Assembly: GCA_963787485.1 (NCBI GenBank)
Contig: CAWBDF010000007.1
Span: 1,302,001-1,366,000, forward strand
Direction of reading: 5' to 3'
DNA length: 64,000 nucleotides
DNA from: Bog-473 sp963787485
GTDB lineage: Bacteria > Actinomycetota > Acidimicrobiia > Acidimicrobiales > RAAP-2
Shown here one piece after another: positions 1-9,202 of the stretch. The translations under genes were made by a program, and so were the position numbers. The first letter of the stretch is position 1. The number at the start of each line of letters is the position of its first letter. The notes below the pieces were generated by a model. That model was not told the DNA's origin. It was given only the letters and a program-made list of their open reading frames with translations, and did no database searches.

Positions 1-472
1 CGTCGGCCAGGGTGATCTCCACCAGATGGGCCGAGCCGCCTTGGAACTGGAGAAGACGCACCAAGGAGCCCACCGAGACCGCCTCTTCCACCAGAGCCGT
101 GAGCAACTGGGGCGTCGAGACCGAGACGTCGACGCCCCAGCTCTCGGTGAACAGCCACTGGTTCTTCGGGTGGTTGACCCGGGCCACCACGCGGGGGACG
201 GCGAACTCCTGCTTGGCGAGGAGCGAGATCACCAGGTTGTCCTCGTCGTCGCCCGTGGCGGCCACGACGACGTCGACAGTCGCGAGCCCGACGGCGTCAA
301 GGGAGGAGACCTCGCAGGCATCGGCCGCGACCCAGGTGACGTCGAGGGTGGGCCGCAGCCGCTCGACCAGGTCAGGGTCTTGCTCGAGGACCAGAACCTC
401 GTGCCCGCTGGCGCGAAGATCGGACGCGATGGCGGTTCCGACACTGCCTGCTCCGGCGATGGCGACCCTCAA
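1..472 (-). CDS. TrkA-family K+ transport regulator, second of a pair (3' end outside window)
   Basis: Reading right to left, the protein opens with a Rossmann NAD-binding segment (AGAGSVGTAIASDL, then acidic EQD at the end of the second strand), typical of an RCK_N domain that gates K+ transport in response to NAD(H) or nucleotides. The likely start is a TTG at 472 whose last two bases overlap the TGA of the upstream TrkA gene, so the two are translationally coupled. No better ATG lies near the Rossmann motif. The frame stays open to base 1, so the C-terminal part lies off the window. Paired TrkA genes divergent from a permease match the ceoB/ceoC arrangement known in mycobacteria. Confidence 0.85.
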   Translation of the reverse strand, partial: MRVAIAGAGSVGTAIASDLRASGHEVLVLEQDPDLVERLRPTLDVTWVAADACEVSSLDAVGLATVDVVVAATGDDEDNLVISLLAKQEFAVPRVVARVNHPKNQWLFTESWGVDVSVSTPQLLTALVEEAVSVGSLVRLLQFQGGSAHLVEITLAD

Positions 473-1143
473 CGGCCGGCCTCCTCGTGGCTGTGTGGCC
501 AGGGCAGCTGGTTCTGGTCGAGCTGGCCCAGGGCTTCGTCGAGGACGGCGATGTGCAGTACGTCGCCCTCTTGGCCGACGAGCTCGCGGGCGTCGAGCCG
601 AGGCACTCCGGCTCGCGTCACCGCCACGATGTGCACACTCCCGGGGAGCTCGAGATCGCACAGCGACCGACCGGCCCAGCTGTCGGGCAGCGTGCGGTCG
701 ACCAGCTTCAGGCGGCCGGAGGCGTCGGACCAGTCGAGCACGTCCGCGTCGGGGAGCAGACGCCGGCGTACCTGGTCGATGGTCCAGGTGACCGTGGCCA
801 CGGTGGGGATCCCCAGCCGCTGGTAGATCTCGGCCCGTCGGGGGTCGTAGATGCGGGCCACGACGTGAGCGACCTCGTAGGTCTCCCGGGCAATGCGCAC
901 GGTCAGGATGTTGGTGTTGTCGCCGCTGGTGACGGCCGCCAGGGCGTCGGCCCCGACGGCACCAGCCGATTCGAGGGCGTCGCGGTCGAACCCCGAGCCC
1001 ACGATGCACAGCCCGTCCCAGTCCTTGAGACGGCGGAACGCCCGGGCCGAACGGTCCAGGACGGCCACGGAATGACCCTCGGCGCTCAGAGACCGGGCCA
1101 GGCCCGAGCCGACCCGGCCGCACCCGACCACGATGACGTGCAC
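469..1143 (-). CDS. TrkA-family K+ transport regulator (RCK_N + RCK_C), first of a pair
   Basis: About 224 residues. It starts with an RCK_N Rossmann fold (VHVIVVGCGRVGSGLARSL), contains the family segment SGDNTNILTVRIARE and ends in an RCK_C-like half (roughly residues 140-215). It should act as a cytosolic regulatory subunit of a K+ uptake system. The start is placed at GTG 1143, because the residue just before the first beta strand is the usual start in this family; an upstream ATG at 1179 would overlap the divergent gene's promoter. It is immediately upstream of, and overlaps by four bases, the second TrkA gene. Confidence 0.88.
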   Translation of the reverse strand: MHVIVVGCGRVGSGLARSLSAEGHSVAVLDRSARAFRRLKDWDGLCIVGSGFDRDALESAGAVGADALAAVTSGDNTNILTVRIARETYEVAHVVARIYDPRRAEIYQRLGIPTVATVTWTIDQVRRRLLPDADVLDWSDASGRLKLVDRTLPDSWAGRSLCDLELPGSVHIVAVTRAGVPRLDARELVGQEGDVLHIAVLDEALGQLDQNQLPWPHSHEEAGR

Positions 1144-1185
1144 GGCGCACAGTGCAACACGCCTGGTTCGGGACCGCAATCCTTC

Positions 1186-1191
1186 TACTGT
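1186..1191 (+). promoter_or_regulatory. Putative -10 element for a leaderless transcript of the KimA-like gene
   Basis: TACTGT lies six bases before the GTG at 1198 and no Shine-Dalgarno sequence precedes that GTG. This is the spacing expected when transcription starts on the start codon, a common arrangement in actinobacteria. The assignment rests on spacing alone. Confidence 0.4.
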
Positions 1192-1197
1192 GTCGCG

Positions 1198-3693
1198 GTG
1201 GCGACGACAGAGACACCAGGGCCGGTATCGCCGCCATCGAACGTGGGGCCCCGTCCCCGAGGCTCGGCCGGCGACGAGATCCCCGAGACCTTCCGCTATC
1301 GGTTGAAGAACCGGTTGCTCGGCCCGCCGCTGGTCACCGAGCAGCTTGCGACCGAGCGGCTACGCAAGCCGATCGCACTCGGCGTGTTGGCGCCCGACTG
1401 CATTTCGTCCTCGGCCTACGGCACCGAGGAGATGCTGACCCAGCTGGTGCCCTTCGTCGGACTGGCCGCGTTCACCTTGGTTGTGCCCATCACCCTCGCC
1501 ATTCTCGGCGTCCTCTTCTTCGTGACCCTGTCGTACCTCGATGTGATCGCGCTCTACACGAAGGCTGGCGGCTCCTACGTGGTAGCGCGGGACAATTTCG
1601 GACCCAAGGTCGCTCAGGTCGCGGCCGTCGCCCTTCTCATCGACTACACGGTGACGGTCGCCGTGCAGACCTCGGCCGGCACGGCCGCACTGACCAGCGC
1701 GGTGCCCAGCCTCGCCAACACGTTCGACACCGTCGCCATCACGCTGGGTGTCGTGCTGATTCTCCTGTACGGCAACCTGCGGGGCATTCGCGAGGCCGGC
1801 AGCTACTTCGCCGTCCCCACTTACTTCTTCATCTTCTCGCTGGCGTCGGTCATCGTCATCGGCTTCATTCGCGAGGCCTTCGGGGCGCTGCACCAGATCC
1901 CGCTGCCGCCCCCGCATCAGGTCTTTGGAGGGAGGATCGGGACGCCAGGCTCCGGCTGGCTGTACGGCCTGGCCTTCGTGTCGCTCCTGCGCTCGTTCGC
2001 CAACGGCGGTTCGTCGCTCACCGGGCTCGAGGCCATCTCCAACGGCGTCAGCAGCTTCCGGCGCCCCGAGGCACGCAACGCCCGCCAGACGCTGGTGGTG
2101 ATGAGCTGCACCCTGGGATTCCTCGTCTTCGGGGTCACCATGCTGGCCAAGTGGACCCATGCCATCCCCTACGCCCAGGGCTCGCCCACCGTGGTCTCCC
2201 AGGAGGTCAAGGCGGTCCTCGGCACCAGCCTGGTCGGCCACCTGGGCTTCTATGTGGTCCAGCTGGCCACCATGCTCATCCTCTACACCGGCGGCAACAC
2301 CAGCTTCAACGGGTTCCCCTACCTGGCCAGCTTCGTGGCCGGCGACCGCTTCTTGCCCCACCAGCTGACCAAGCGCGGCCACCGGCTCGCCTTCTCCAAC
2401 GGGATCCTGGTGCTGTCCGCGGTGGCGCTGGCGCTGGTCCTGGCCTTCAAGGCCCAGGTGAACGGGCTGGTGGCGCTCTACGCCATCGGCGTGTTCACGG
2501 GATTCACGTTCGCCGGTGCGGGGATGGTCAAGCACCACCATGACGCCCGCGTAGGCAGGTGGAGGCGGTCCATCGCGGTCAACGGGTTCGCTGCCTTGGT
2601 GTCCTTCGTGGTCGTGCTCATCTTCGCCGTGGTGAAGTTCAAAGAGGGTGCCTGGCTGATCTTCATCGTCGGACCGCTCCTCTACGTCGGGCTCCTACGC
2701 ACCAACCGGCAGTACAAGAGCGAGGCGGACATGCTCGAGACGGGCGTCGTCGAGGCTTCGGAGGCCCCGGTGCTCCGGCATCACGTGGTGGTGGTGCTGG
2801 TGGACCGCCTCGACATGGCCGCCGCACGCGCCCTCCAGTACGCCCGCACCCTGGCTCCCGACGACCTGCGTGCGGTGCATTTCGACATCGATACCAAGGC
2901 GGCCCACGAGCTCGAGTCCGAATGGAGCCGGCTCGGGCTGGCCCGCCTGCCCCTCGACATCATCGAGTGCCCCGACCGCCGGCTCGGGCGGGCCGCCGTG
3001 GAGCTGGTGGCCGACGCCACGGCCGACGGTGACACCGAGTGCACGGTGCTGCTGCCGCGGCGGAGCTACTCCGGAGTGTGGGAGCGCTTCCTGCACGACC
3101 GCACCGCCGACAAGATCGCCGCCGTCCTCGGCCAGGTACCCCACGTGAGCGCCACCATCGTCCCCTTCGCCGTGGGCGGCCGGCTGGCCGAGCGGGCGCG
3201 CTCCTATGGTCATTCGGTCCAGCGGGCCCGACAGAGCACCAACGGCGACGAGCCGGGGACGGTCGGCTCACACGAGCGGACCGTCCCCGAGCATGACGGC
3301 GCAGGGCAAGCCGGCCTTGCACGGACGGCGCGTCGGGAAGGGCCGCGGCGTGCCATGACGGTGTTGGCGGCCGACCAGAACCTGGCCCAGCGGGCCGGCA
3401 CGACCACGCCCATCACGTCGGTGATACCGCGCCAACGGGTCCGGGTGGCCGGCCGGATCAAGTCGGTGCGGGTCCAACCCCGCGCCGGGACGTCGAACCT
3501 CGAGTGCGTGCTGCACGACGGGACGGGCGGGCTACTGCTCGTGTTCCAGGGCAGGCCCAGGATCGCGGGGATCGAGCCGGGCGCCCGCCTGGTCGCCGAG
3601 GGCATGGTGGGCGCGTGGGGGAGGCGTCCGGCCCTGCTCAATCCGTCGTTCGAACTGGTGCAGGGCGCCGCGGGCGAGTCGACCGCGCCGTGA
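1198..3693 (+). CDS. KimA-like (KUP/APC superfamily) K+ transporter with USP-like tail, fused in frame to an OB-fold domain
   Basis: An 831-residue protein. Residues ~45-500 form a multi-pass APC-fold permease with the KimA/YdaO signature SSSAYGTEEML and segments such as LTGLEAISN and GGNTSFNGFPYLA. In Bacillus subtilis, KimA is a proton-coupled K+ importer. Residues ~520-675 form a soluble universal-stress-like domain, as in KimA. After a charged linker, residues ~739-826 are an OB fold (RVRVAGRIKSVRV ... LLNPSFELV) that resembles a separate small protein encoded near the same permease in mycobacteria. No stop separates the two parts. An internal ATG at 3355 could also make the OB domain alone. 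The divergent TrkA pair supports a K+ homeostasis role. The GTG at 1198 is chosen because the upstream frame runs through the TrkA gene. Confidence 0.82.
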   Translation: MATTETPGPVSPPSNVGPRPRGSAGDEIPETFRYRLKNRLLGPPLVTEQLATERLRKPIALGVLAPDCISSSAYGTEEMLTQLVPFVGLAAFTLVVPITLAILGVLFFVTLSYLDVIALYTKAGGSYVVARDNFGPKVAQVAAVALLIDYTVTVAVQTSAGTAALTSAVPSLANTFDTVAITLGVVLILLYGNLRGIREAGSYFAVPTYFFIFSLASVIVIGFIREAFGALHQIPLPPPHQVFGGRIGTPGSGWLYGLAFVSLLRSFANGGSSLTGLEAISNGVSSFRRPEARNARQTLVVMSCTLGFLVFGVTMLAKWTHAIPYAQGSPTVVSQEVKAVLGTSLVGHLGFYVVQLATMLILYTGGNTSFNGFPYLASFVAGDRFLPHQLTKRGHRLAFSNGILVLSAVALALVLAFKAQVNGLVALYAIGVFTGFTFAGAGMVKHHHDARVGRWRRSIAVNGFAALVSFVVVLIFAVVKFKEGAWLIFIVGPLLYVGLLRTNRQYKSEADMLETGVVEASEAPVLRHHVVVVLVDRLDMAAARALQYARTLAPDDLRAVHFDIDTKAAHELESEWSRLGLARLPLDIIECPDRRLGRAAVELVADATADGDTECTVLLPRRSYSGVWERFLHDRTADKIAAVLGQVPHVSATIVPFAVGGRLAERARSYGHSVQRARQSTNGDEPGTVGSHERTVPEHDGAGQAGLARTARREGPRRAMTVLAADQNLAQRAGTTTPITSVIPRQRVRVAGRIKSVRVQPRAGTSNLECVLHDGTGGLLLVFQGRPRIAGIEPGARLVAEGMVGAWGRRPALLNPSFELVQGAAGESTAP

Positions 3694-3898
3694 GCGGTGG
3701 CTCGGTGAAATTGCAGGCCGCCCCCCGGAGTCGCTAACGTGCCCGGCGGCCTGGCGTCGGGTCCGACCTCGCTGGCGCGCCCGCGGCCTGGGTCACGACG
3801 TCGGATGCCGTGGTGACGAGCGCGGCCGCACCACGAGGGGTGGGCGCCCCCGCCCGCTCCGCAGGATCGAAACCAGAGACAGAAAGGGCTCACCGGGA

Positions 3899-6238
3899 AT
3901 GATCAATCTCCTCGCCGCCGAGGGTGGCTACCAGGCCTTTCACCTCAGCGGGGCGGACCGAACGTGGCTCTACATCTGCCTGGTGGCCGGAATCATCGGC
4001 ATCGTCGCCGGACTGCTCCTGGCCCGCAACGTGTTGGCCTTCGACCAGGGCACAGCGAAGATGAAAGAGATCGCCCTGGCCGTCCAGGAGGGGGCCCAGG
4101 CGTTCCTGGGCCGCCAATTCCGGGCCATCGCGATGATCATCCTCCCCCTGGCCATCTTGATCTTCTTCACCGCCACCAAGGTGGTGAAGCCCGACGGCGG
4201 CGTGGCCCTGAGCTTCCAGCAAGACGGCCTCTACCGCGTCATCTGCTTCCTCTTCGGGGCGGCTTTCTCGGGCCTGACGGGGTTCATCGGCATGAGCATC
4301 GCCGTGCGGGGCAACGTCCGCACCGCCGCCGCCGCCACCGAGGGCGCAGGCATGGCCAACGCCCTGCGGGTCGCCTTCCGCACCGGCGCGGTCACCGGCA
4401 TGCTCTGCGTCGGCCTGGGTCTGTCCGGCGCCACCGCCATCGTCCTCATCTTCCAGAACTCGGCCACGGCGGTGCTCATCGGCTTCGCCTTCGGCGCCTC
4501 CCTCATTGCGCTCTTCATGCGTGTCGGCGGCGGCATCTTCACCAAGGCGGCGGACGTCGGCGCCGACCTGGTGGGCAAGGTCGAAGCGGGCATCCCCGAG
4601 GACGACCCGCGCAACGCGGCCACCATCGCCGACAACGTGGGCGACAACGTGGGCGACTGCGCCGGCATGGCGGCCGACCTCTTCGAGTCCTACGAGATCA
4701 CAATTATCTCGTCGCTCATCCTCGGCTACTCGGCCTTCACCTCCATCCACAAGAACCCGACGCCCGCCGTGCTCTTCCCGCTGATCGTCCCGGCCATCGG
4801 GATCTTCGCCTCGTTGATCGGCGTCCTGGTGGTGCGGGCCCGTAAGAGCGATCGCAACGCGATGGCTCCCATCAACCGGGGCTTCTGGCTCGCGGCGTTG
4901 CTGACCGTCGTTGGTGCCTTCCTCGTGGCCCAGTACTACGTGCACGACCTCAAGGTGTTCTGGGCCGTACTGACCGGGGTCGTCCTCTCGCTGGTGGCCA
5001 GCCAGATCACCGAGCAGTTCACCTCGACCGAGCGGGGGCCCGTGAAGGAGATCGCGGCCTCGGCTCGTACCGGGCCGGCCACCACCGTGCTCTCGGGCTT
5101 CTCCATCGGCCTGGAGTCCTCGGTATGGGCCATCGTCGCCATCGCCATCGCCCTCGGTGTGGCGATCGGGCTCGGGAACGGCAACATTGAGCTGACCTTC
5201 TATCTGATCGCCCTCATCGGCATCGGTCTGCTGGCCACGGCCGGCATGGTGGTGTCCGAGGACAGCTTCGGGCCGGTCTCGGACAACGCGGCCGGCATCG
5301 CCGAGATGTCGGGCGAGTTCACCGGGGAGGCCGAACGCGTCATGGTGAGCCTCGACGCGGTCGGCAACACGACCAAGGCCATCACCAAGGGCGTGGCCAT
5401 CGGCTCGGCGGTCATCGCCGCCGTGGCTCTGTTCTCCGCGTTCATTGAGACGATCAATTCGCAGTTGAACCTGCACCTGCGCGCCAATCAGTTGCTCGTT
5501 TCGCCCTTCACCCAGATCAACGTCTCCAACCCGAAGACGTTCATCGGACTGCTGATCGGCGGTTCCATCGGTTTCTTGTTCTCCTCGCTGGCCATACGGG
5601 CCGTCGGTCGTTCCGCGGGAACCGTGGTACTCGAAGTTCGCCGGCAGTTTCGTGAGCACCCGGGCATCATGGACTACACAGAGAAGCCCGAATACGGCCG
5701 CGTGATCGGCATCTGCACCTCCGCCGCGCAGCGCGAACTGGCCACGCCTGCGCTCCTCGCCGTCCTGTCCCCGGTCATCATCGGCTTCGGCATCAACTAT
5801 TTTGCGCTGGGAGCCTTCCTGGCCGGCACCATCCTCACCGGCCAGCTGCTCGCCAACACGCTGTCCAACTCGGGCGGTGCCTGGGACAACGCGAAGAAGT
5901 TCATTGAGGACGGGAACGAGGGCGGTAAGGGGTCGGAGGCCCACAAGGCCGCGGTCATCGGCGACACCGTGGGCGACCCCTTCAAGGACACGGCGGGTCC
6001 GGCGCTCAACCCGATGATCAAGGTGATGAACCTGGTGTCGCTGCTCATCTTGCCCGCCGTGATCACCCTGCGGAACCACACCGGAGCCCGTCTGGGCATC
6101 GCCGGCGGGGCGCTCGCCGTCCTGCTCGTCGCGCTGGCCTTCTCGAAGCGGGCTCCCCAGGCCATGGACGCCGGCGTCGAGCCCGCCGTCACCGCCACTC
6201 CGAGTCCTCCGACCCCGGCGGTGGCATCGGCTGATTGA
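3899..6238 (+). CDS. hppA: Membrane-bound proton-translocating pyrophosphatase
   Basis: A 779-residue integral membrane enzyme that hydrolyses PPi to pump protons out of the cytoplasm. The PPi-binding signatures GADLVGK (around residue 222) and DNVGDNVGD (around 244) are intact, as is the C-terminal acidic motif DTVGDPFKDTAGP. The segment GNTTKAITKG (around 488) carries Lys at the site that separates K+-independent from K+-dependent enzymes, so this should be the K+-independent H+ pump. An AAAGGG sequence about 12 bases before ATG 3899 serves as ribosome site. The 205-bp gap before it contains no other gene. Confidence 0.95.
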   Translation: MINLLAAEGGYQAFHLSGADRTWLYICLVAGIIGIVAGLLLARNVLAFDQGTAKMKEIALAVQEGAQAFLGRQFRAIAMIILPLAILIFFTATKVVKPDGGVALSFQQDGLYRVICFLFGAAFSGLTGFIGMSIAVRGNVRTAAAATEGAGMANALRVAFRTGAVTGMLCVGLGLSGATAIVLIFQNSATAVLIGFAFGASLIALFMRVGGGIFTKAADVGADLVGKVEAGIPEDDPRNAATIADNVGDNVGDCAGMAADLFESYEITIISSLILGYSAFTSIHKNPTPAVLFPLIVPAIGIFASLIGVLVVRARKSDRNAMAPINRGFWLAALLTVVGAFLVAQYYVHDLKVFWAVLTGVVLSLVASQITEQFTSTERGPVKEIAASARTGPATTVLSGFSIGLESSVWAIVAIAIALGVAIGLGNGNIELTFYLIALIGIGLLATAGMVVSEDSFGPVSDNAAGIAEMSGEFTGEAERVMVSLDAVGNTTKAITKGVAIGSAVIAAVALFSAFIETINSQLNLHLRANQLLVSPFTQINVSNPKTFIGLLIGGSIGFLFSSLAIRAVGRSAGTVVLEVRRQFREHPGIMDYTEKPEYGRVIGICTSAAQRELATPALLAVLSPVIIGFGINYFALGAFLAGTILTGQLLANTLSNSGGAWDNAKKFIEDGNEGGKGSEAHKAAVIGDTVGDPFKDTAGPALNPMIKVMNLVSLLILPAVITLRNHTGARLGIAGGALAVLLVALAFSKRAPQAMDAGVEPAVTATPSPPTPAVASAD

Positions 6239-6378
6239 CCTGGTCAGCCCGGTGTCGGCGTGCTCAGTGGCCTCCCGATCCGGGTGGGTGCGCTTGACAG
6301 CCAGGGCAGCCGGCCCTCACTCTGACGTCACCATGACCACCGCTCCGCCACTTCGACGCCCGTCCCGTGGGGTGCGCC

Positions 6379-9201
6379 ATGGGTAAGGCACTCGTCATCG
6401 TGGAGTCGCCCGCCAAGGCGCGCACCATCAGCGGGATGCTCGGCCCGGACTTCATCGTCGAGTCGTCGGTCGGGCACATCCGCGACCTGCCCCGGGGAGC
6501 TGACGAGGTGCCCACCGCGTACAAGGGCGAGTCGTGGGCACGTCTCGGGGTGGACGTGGACAACGGGTTCAAGCCGCTGTACGTGATCTCGTCGCTCAAG
6601 AAGTCGGTCGTGGCCAACCTCAAGAAGCTCCTCAAGGGTGCCGACGAGCTGTATCTCGCCACCGACGAGGACCGTGAGGGAGAGTCGATTGCCTGGCACC
6701 TCTCCGAGGTGCTCAACCCGACGGTGCCTGTAAAGCGGATGGTGTTCCACGAGATCACACCCGCGGCCATCGCACGCGCCGTCGAAGAGTGGCGCGACCT
6801 CGACCGGCGCCTGGTCGACGCGCAAGAGGCGCGCCGCATCCTCGACCGGCTCTACGGCTACGAGGTCTCCCCGGTGCTCTGGCGCAAGGTGATGCCCCGG
6901 CTCTCGGCCGGTCGGGTCCAAAGCGTGGCCACCCGCATGGTGGTCGAGCGCGAGCGGGCTCGCATGCGCTTCCGCTCGGCGTCCTGGTGGGGTGTCGAGG
7001 GCATCTTCACGCACCAGGGCACCCCGGCCGGCTTCGGCGCCAGCCTGGTCGCGCTCGGAGGCGCCGCCATCGCCACCGGCAAGGACTTCGACGAACACGG
7101 AGAGCGGACGGGCAAGGCCAACGTGCGATTGCTCGGTGAGGCCGAGGCCACCTCTGTGTCCTCGGCGTTGGCCGGCCGGCCGTTCGCCGTCAGCACGGTG
7201 ACCGAGAAGCCCTTTCGCCGTTCGCCCGCCGCGCCCTTCATCACGTCGACGCTGCAACAAGAGGCCGGACGCAAGCTGCGCTTCAGTGCCCAGCGTGCCA
7301 TGCAGGTGGCTCAGCGGCTCTACGAGCAGGGCTTCATCACCTACATGCGCACCGACTCGACGACGCTGTCGGACCAGGCGCTCACGGCCGCCCGCACACA
7401 GGCCCGCGACATGTACGGGAACTCGTTCGTGCCCGACGCGCCCCGTCGTTACGAGCGCAAGGTAAAGAACGCCCAGGAGGCGCACGAAGCCATCCGCCCG
7501 TCAGGCGAGTCCTTCCGCACGCCCGAGCAGGCGGCGCGCGCCCTGTCGGGGGACGAGCTCCGCCTGTACGAGCTGATCTGGAAGCGCACGGTGGCCTCCC
7601 AGATGACCGACGCCACCGGGACCAGCGCGCAGATCCGTCTGACCGCGATCGTGCCCGAAGGCGAGGCCCAGGGTCAGGAGGCCGAGTTCTCGGCCAGCGG
7701 CCGGGTGATCGCCTTCCCGGGCTTCCTACGCGCGTACGTCGAAGGGGAGGACGACCCCGAGGCCGAGTTGGCCGACCGCGAGGTGGTGCTGCCGACCCTG
7801 GTCGTGGGCGACACCGTCGAAGGGAGCGAGTTCGTCCCGGGCGCGCACGCGACCCAGCCGCCGGCCCGTTACACCGAGGCCTCGTTGGTCAAGGCTATGG
7901 AGGAGCTCGGCGTGGGCCGCCCCTCCACCTACGCCAGCGTCATCGCCACCATCCTCGACCGTGGCTATGTGTGGAAGAAGGGAACCGCGCTCGTTCCGAG
8001 CTTCACCGCTTTCGCAGTGGTGGGGCTGCTCGAGCGCTACTTCGGCGACCTGGTCGACTACGGGTTCACCGCAAGCATGGAAGACGACCTGGACGAGATC
8101 GCGGCGGGCCGCGAAGAGGTGCTCCCCTGGCTCACCCGCTTCTATTTCGGCAGCGCGGTGCCCGGGGCGGCGAACGGCACCGGTGGCGACGGAACGGGCG
8201 ACGACGTGGATGCTCTCGGTCTGAAGGCGACGGTGGCGGCGCACCTGAGCGAGATCGACGCCCGCGAGATCAACTCCATCCCGCTGGGTTCGGGGGCGGA
8301 CGGACAGGAGATCGTGGCGCGGGTGGGACGGTACGGACCGTACCTCCAACGTGGCGAGGACCGGGCTTCCATCCCCGACGACCTGGCGCCCGACGAGCTC
8401 ACGATCGCCCGGGCCGAGGAGATCCTCGCCGCGCCCTCCAACGACCGTGTGCTCGGGACCGACCCCGAGACCGGGCTGGAGATCTCGCTCAAGGCCGGCC
8501 GGTTCGGGCCCTACGTCCAGGTGGGCGAGCTCACCGACGGAGGGGAGAAGCCCCGCACGGCGTCGCTGTTCTCCACCATGGACCCCTCCACGCTCACCCT
8601 GGCCCAGGCGCTCGAGCTGCTCCGCATTCCGCGTGTCGTCGGTACCGACCCCGACACGGGCGACGAGGTCGTCGCTCACAACGGGCGCTTCGGCCCGTAT
8701 CTCAAGAAAGGGTCCGACACGCGGAGCTTGGCGAGTGAAGAGCAGCTCCTGAGCGTGACGCTCGACGAGGCACGGGCACTGTTCGCGCAGCCCAAACAGG
8801 GTCGCGGGCGGACGGCCGCCTCGCCGCTGCGTGAGCTGGGCACCGACCCGTCGACCGACCTCCCCGTCGTCGTGAAGGAGGGCCGCTTCGGACCGTACGT
8901 GACCGACGGGACCACCAATGCCAGCTTGCGCAAGGGTGACAGCGTGGAGTCGATTGCGATCGAGCGCGCCTCGGAGCTGTTGGCGGATCGCCGGGCGGCA
9001 GGACCCTCGACCCGGAAGAAGGCGGCGAAGAAGGCGGCTCCGGCCAAGAACGCGGCAGTGAAGAAGGCCGGGGCCAAGAAAGCAGGGGCGAAGAAGGCAG
9101 GGGCGAAGAAGGCGGCTCCGGCGAAGACGGCCGCGGCGAAGACGGCCGCGGCGAAGACGGCCGCTGCCCGCGTGGAGGCGTCGTCGTCCGACACCAGTTG
9201 A
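6379..9201 (+). CDS. topA: DNA topoisomerase I (type IA)
   Basis: A 940-residue enzyme that relaxes negative supercoils. The TOPRIM domain is at the N-terminus (LVIVESPAKA; acidic triad in DEDREGES). The catalytic tyrosine lies in ITYMRTDST (about Tyr322), and several glycine-rich C-terminal repeats (GRFGPYV type) replace zinc fingers. The last ~60 residues are an Ala/Lys repeat tail, as usual in actinobacterial topoisomerase I. The ATG at 6379 has GGGG six bases upstream and gives the canonical MGKALVIVESPAKA start; an ATG-frame extension to 6367 is less likely. A TTGACA at 6294 may be part of its promoter, but no good -10 follows. Confidence 0.96.
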   Translation: MGKALVIVESPAKARTISGMLGPDFIVESSVGHIRDLPRGADEVPTAYKGESWARLGVDVDNGFKPLYVISSLKKSVVANLKKLLKGADELYLATDEDREGESIAWHLSEVLNPTVPVKRMVFHEITPAAIARAVEEWRDLDRRLVDAQEARRILDRLYGYEVSPVLWRKVMPRLSAGRVQSVATRMVVERERARMRFRSASWWGVEGIFTHQGTPAGFGASLVALGGAAIATGKDFDEHGERTGKANVRLLGEAEATSVSSALAGRPFAVSTVTEKPFRRSPAAPFITSTLQQEAGRKLRFSAQRAMQVAQRLYEQGFITYMRTDSTTLSDQALTAARTQARDMYGNSFVPDAPRRYERKVKNAQEAHEAIRPSGESFRTPEQAARALSGDELRLYELIWKRTVASQMTDATGTSAQIRLTAIVPEGEAQGQEAEFSASGRVIAFPGFLRAYVEGEDDPEAELADREVVLPTLVVGDTVEGSEFVPGAHATQPPARYTEASLVKAMEELGVGRPSTYASVIATILDRGYVWKKGTALVPSFTAFAVVGLLERYFGDLVDYGFTASMEDDLDEIAAGREEVLPWLTRFYFGSAVPGAANGTGGDGTGDDVDALGLKATVAAHLSEIDAREINSIPLGSGADGQEIVARVGRYGPYLQRGEDRASIPDDLAPDELTIARAEEILAAPSNDRVLGTDPETGLEISLKAGRFGPYVQVGELTDGGEKPRTASLFSTMDPSTLTLAQALELLRIPRVVGTDPDTGDEVVAHNGRFGPYLKKGSDTRSLASEEQLLSVTLDEARALFAQPKQGRGRTAASPLRELGTDPSTDLPVVVKEGRFGPYVTDGTTNASLRKGDSVESIAIERASELLADRRAAGPSTRKKAAKKAAPAKNAAVKKAGAKKAGAKKAGAKKAAPAKTAAAKTAAAKTAAARVEASSSDTS

Positions 9202-9202
9202 G

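Noticed and set aside
487..1197. N-terminal extension of the KimA-like gene upstream of 1198
   Set aside because: It would run through the whole divergent TrkA gene and has no permease features; the GTG at 1198 fits the family start.
3890..6079. Long minus-strand open frame opposite the pyrophosphatase gene
   Set aside because: Composition is low-complexity (Gly, Asp, Glu, His, Arg rich) as expected for the shadow of a high-GC gene; the plus strand encodes clear hppA motifs.
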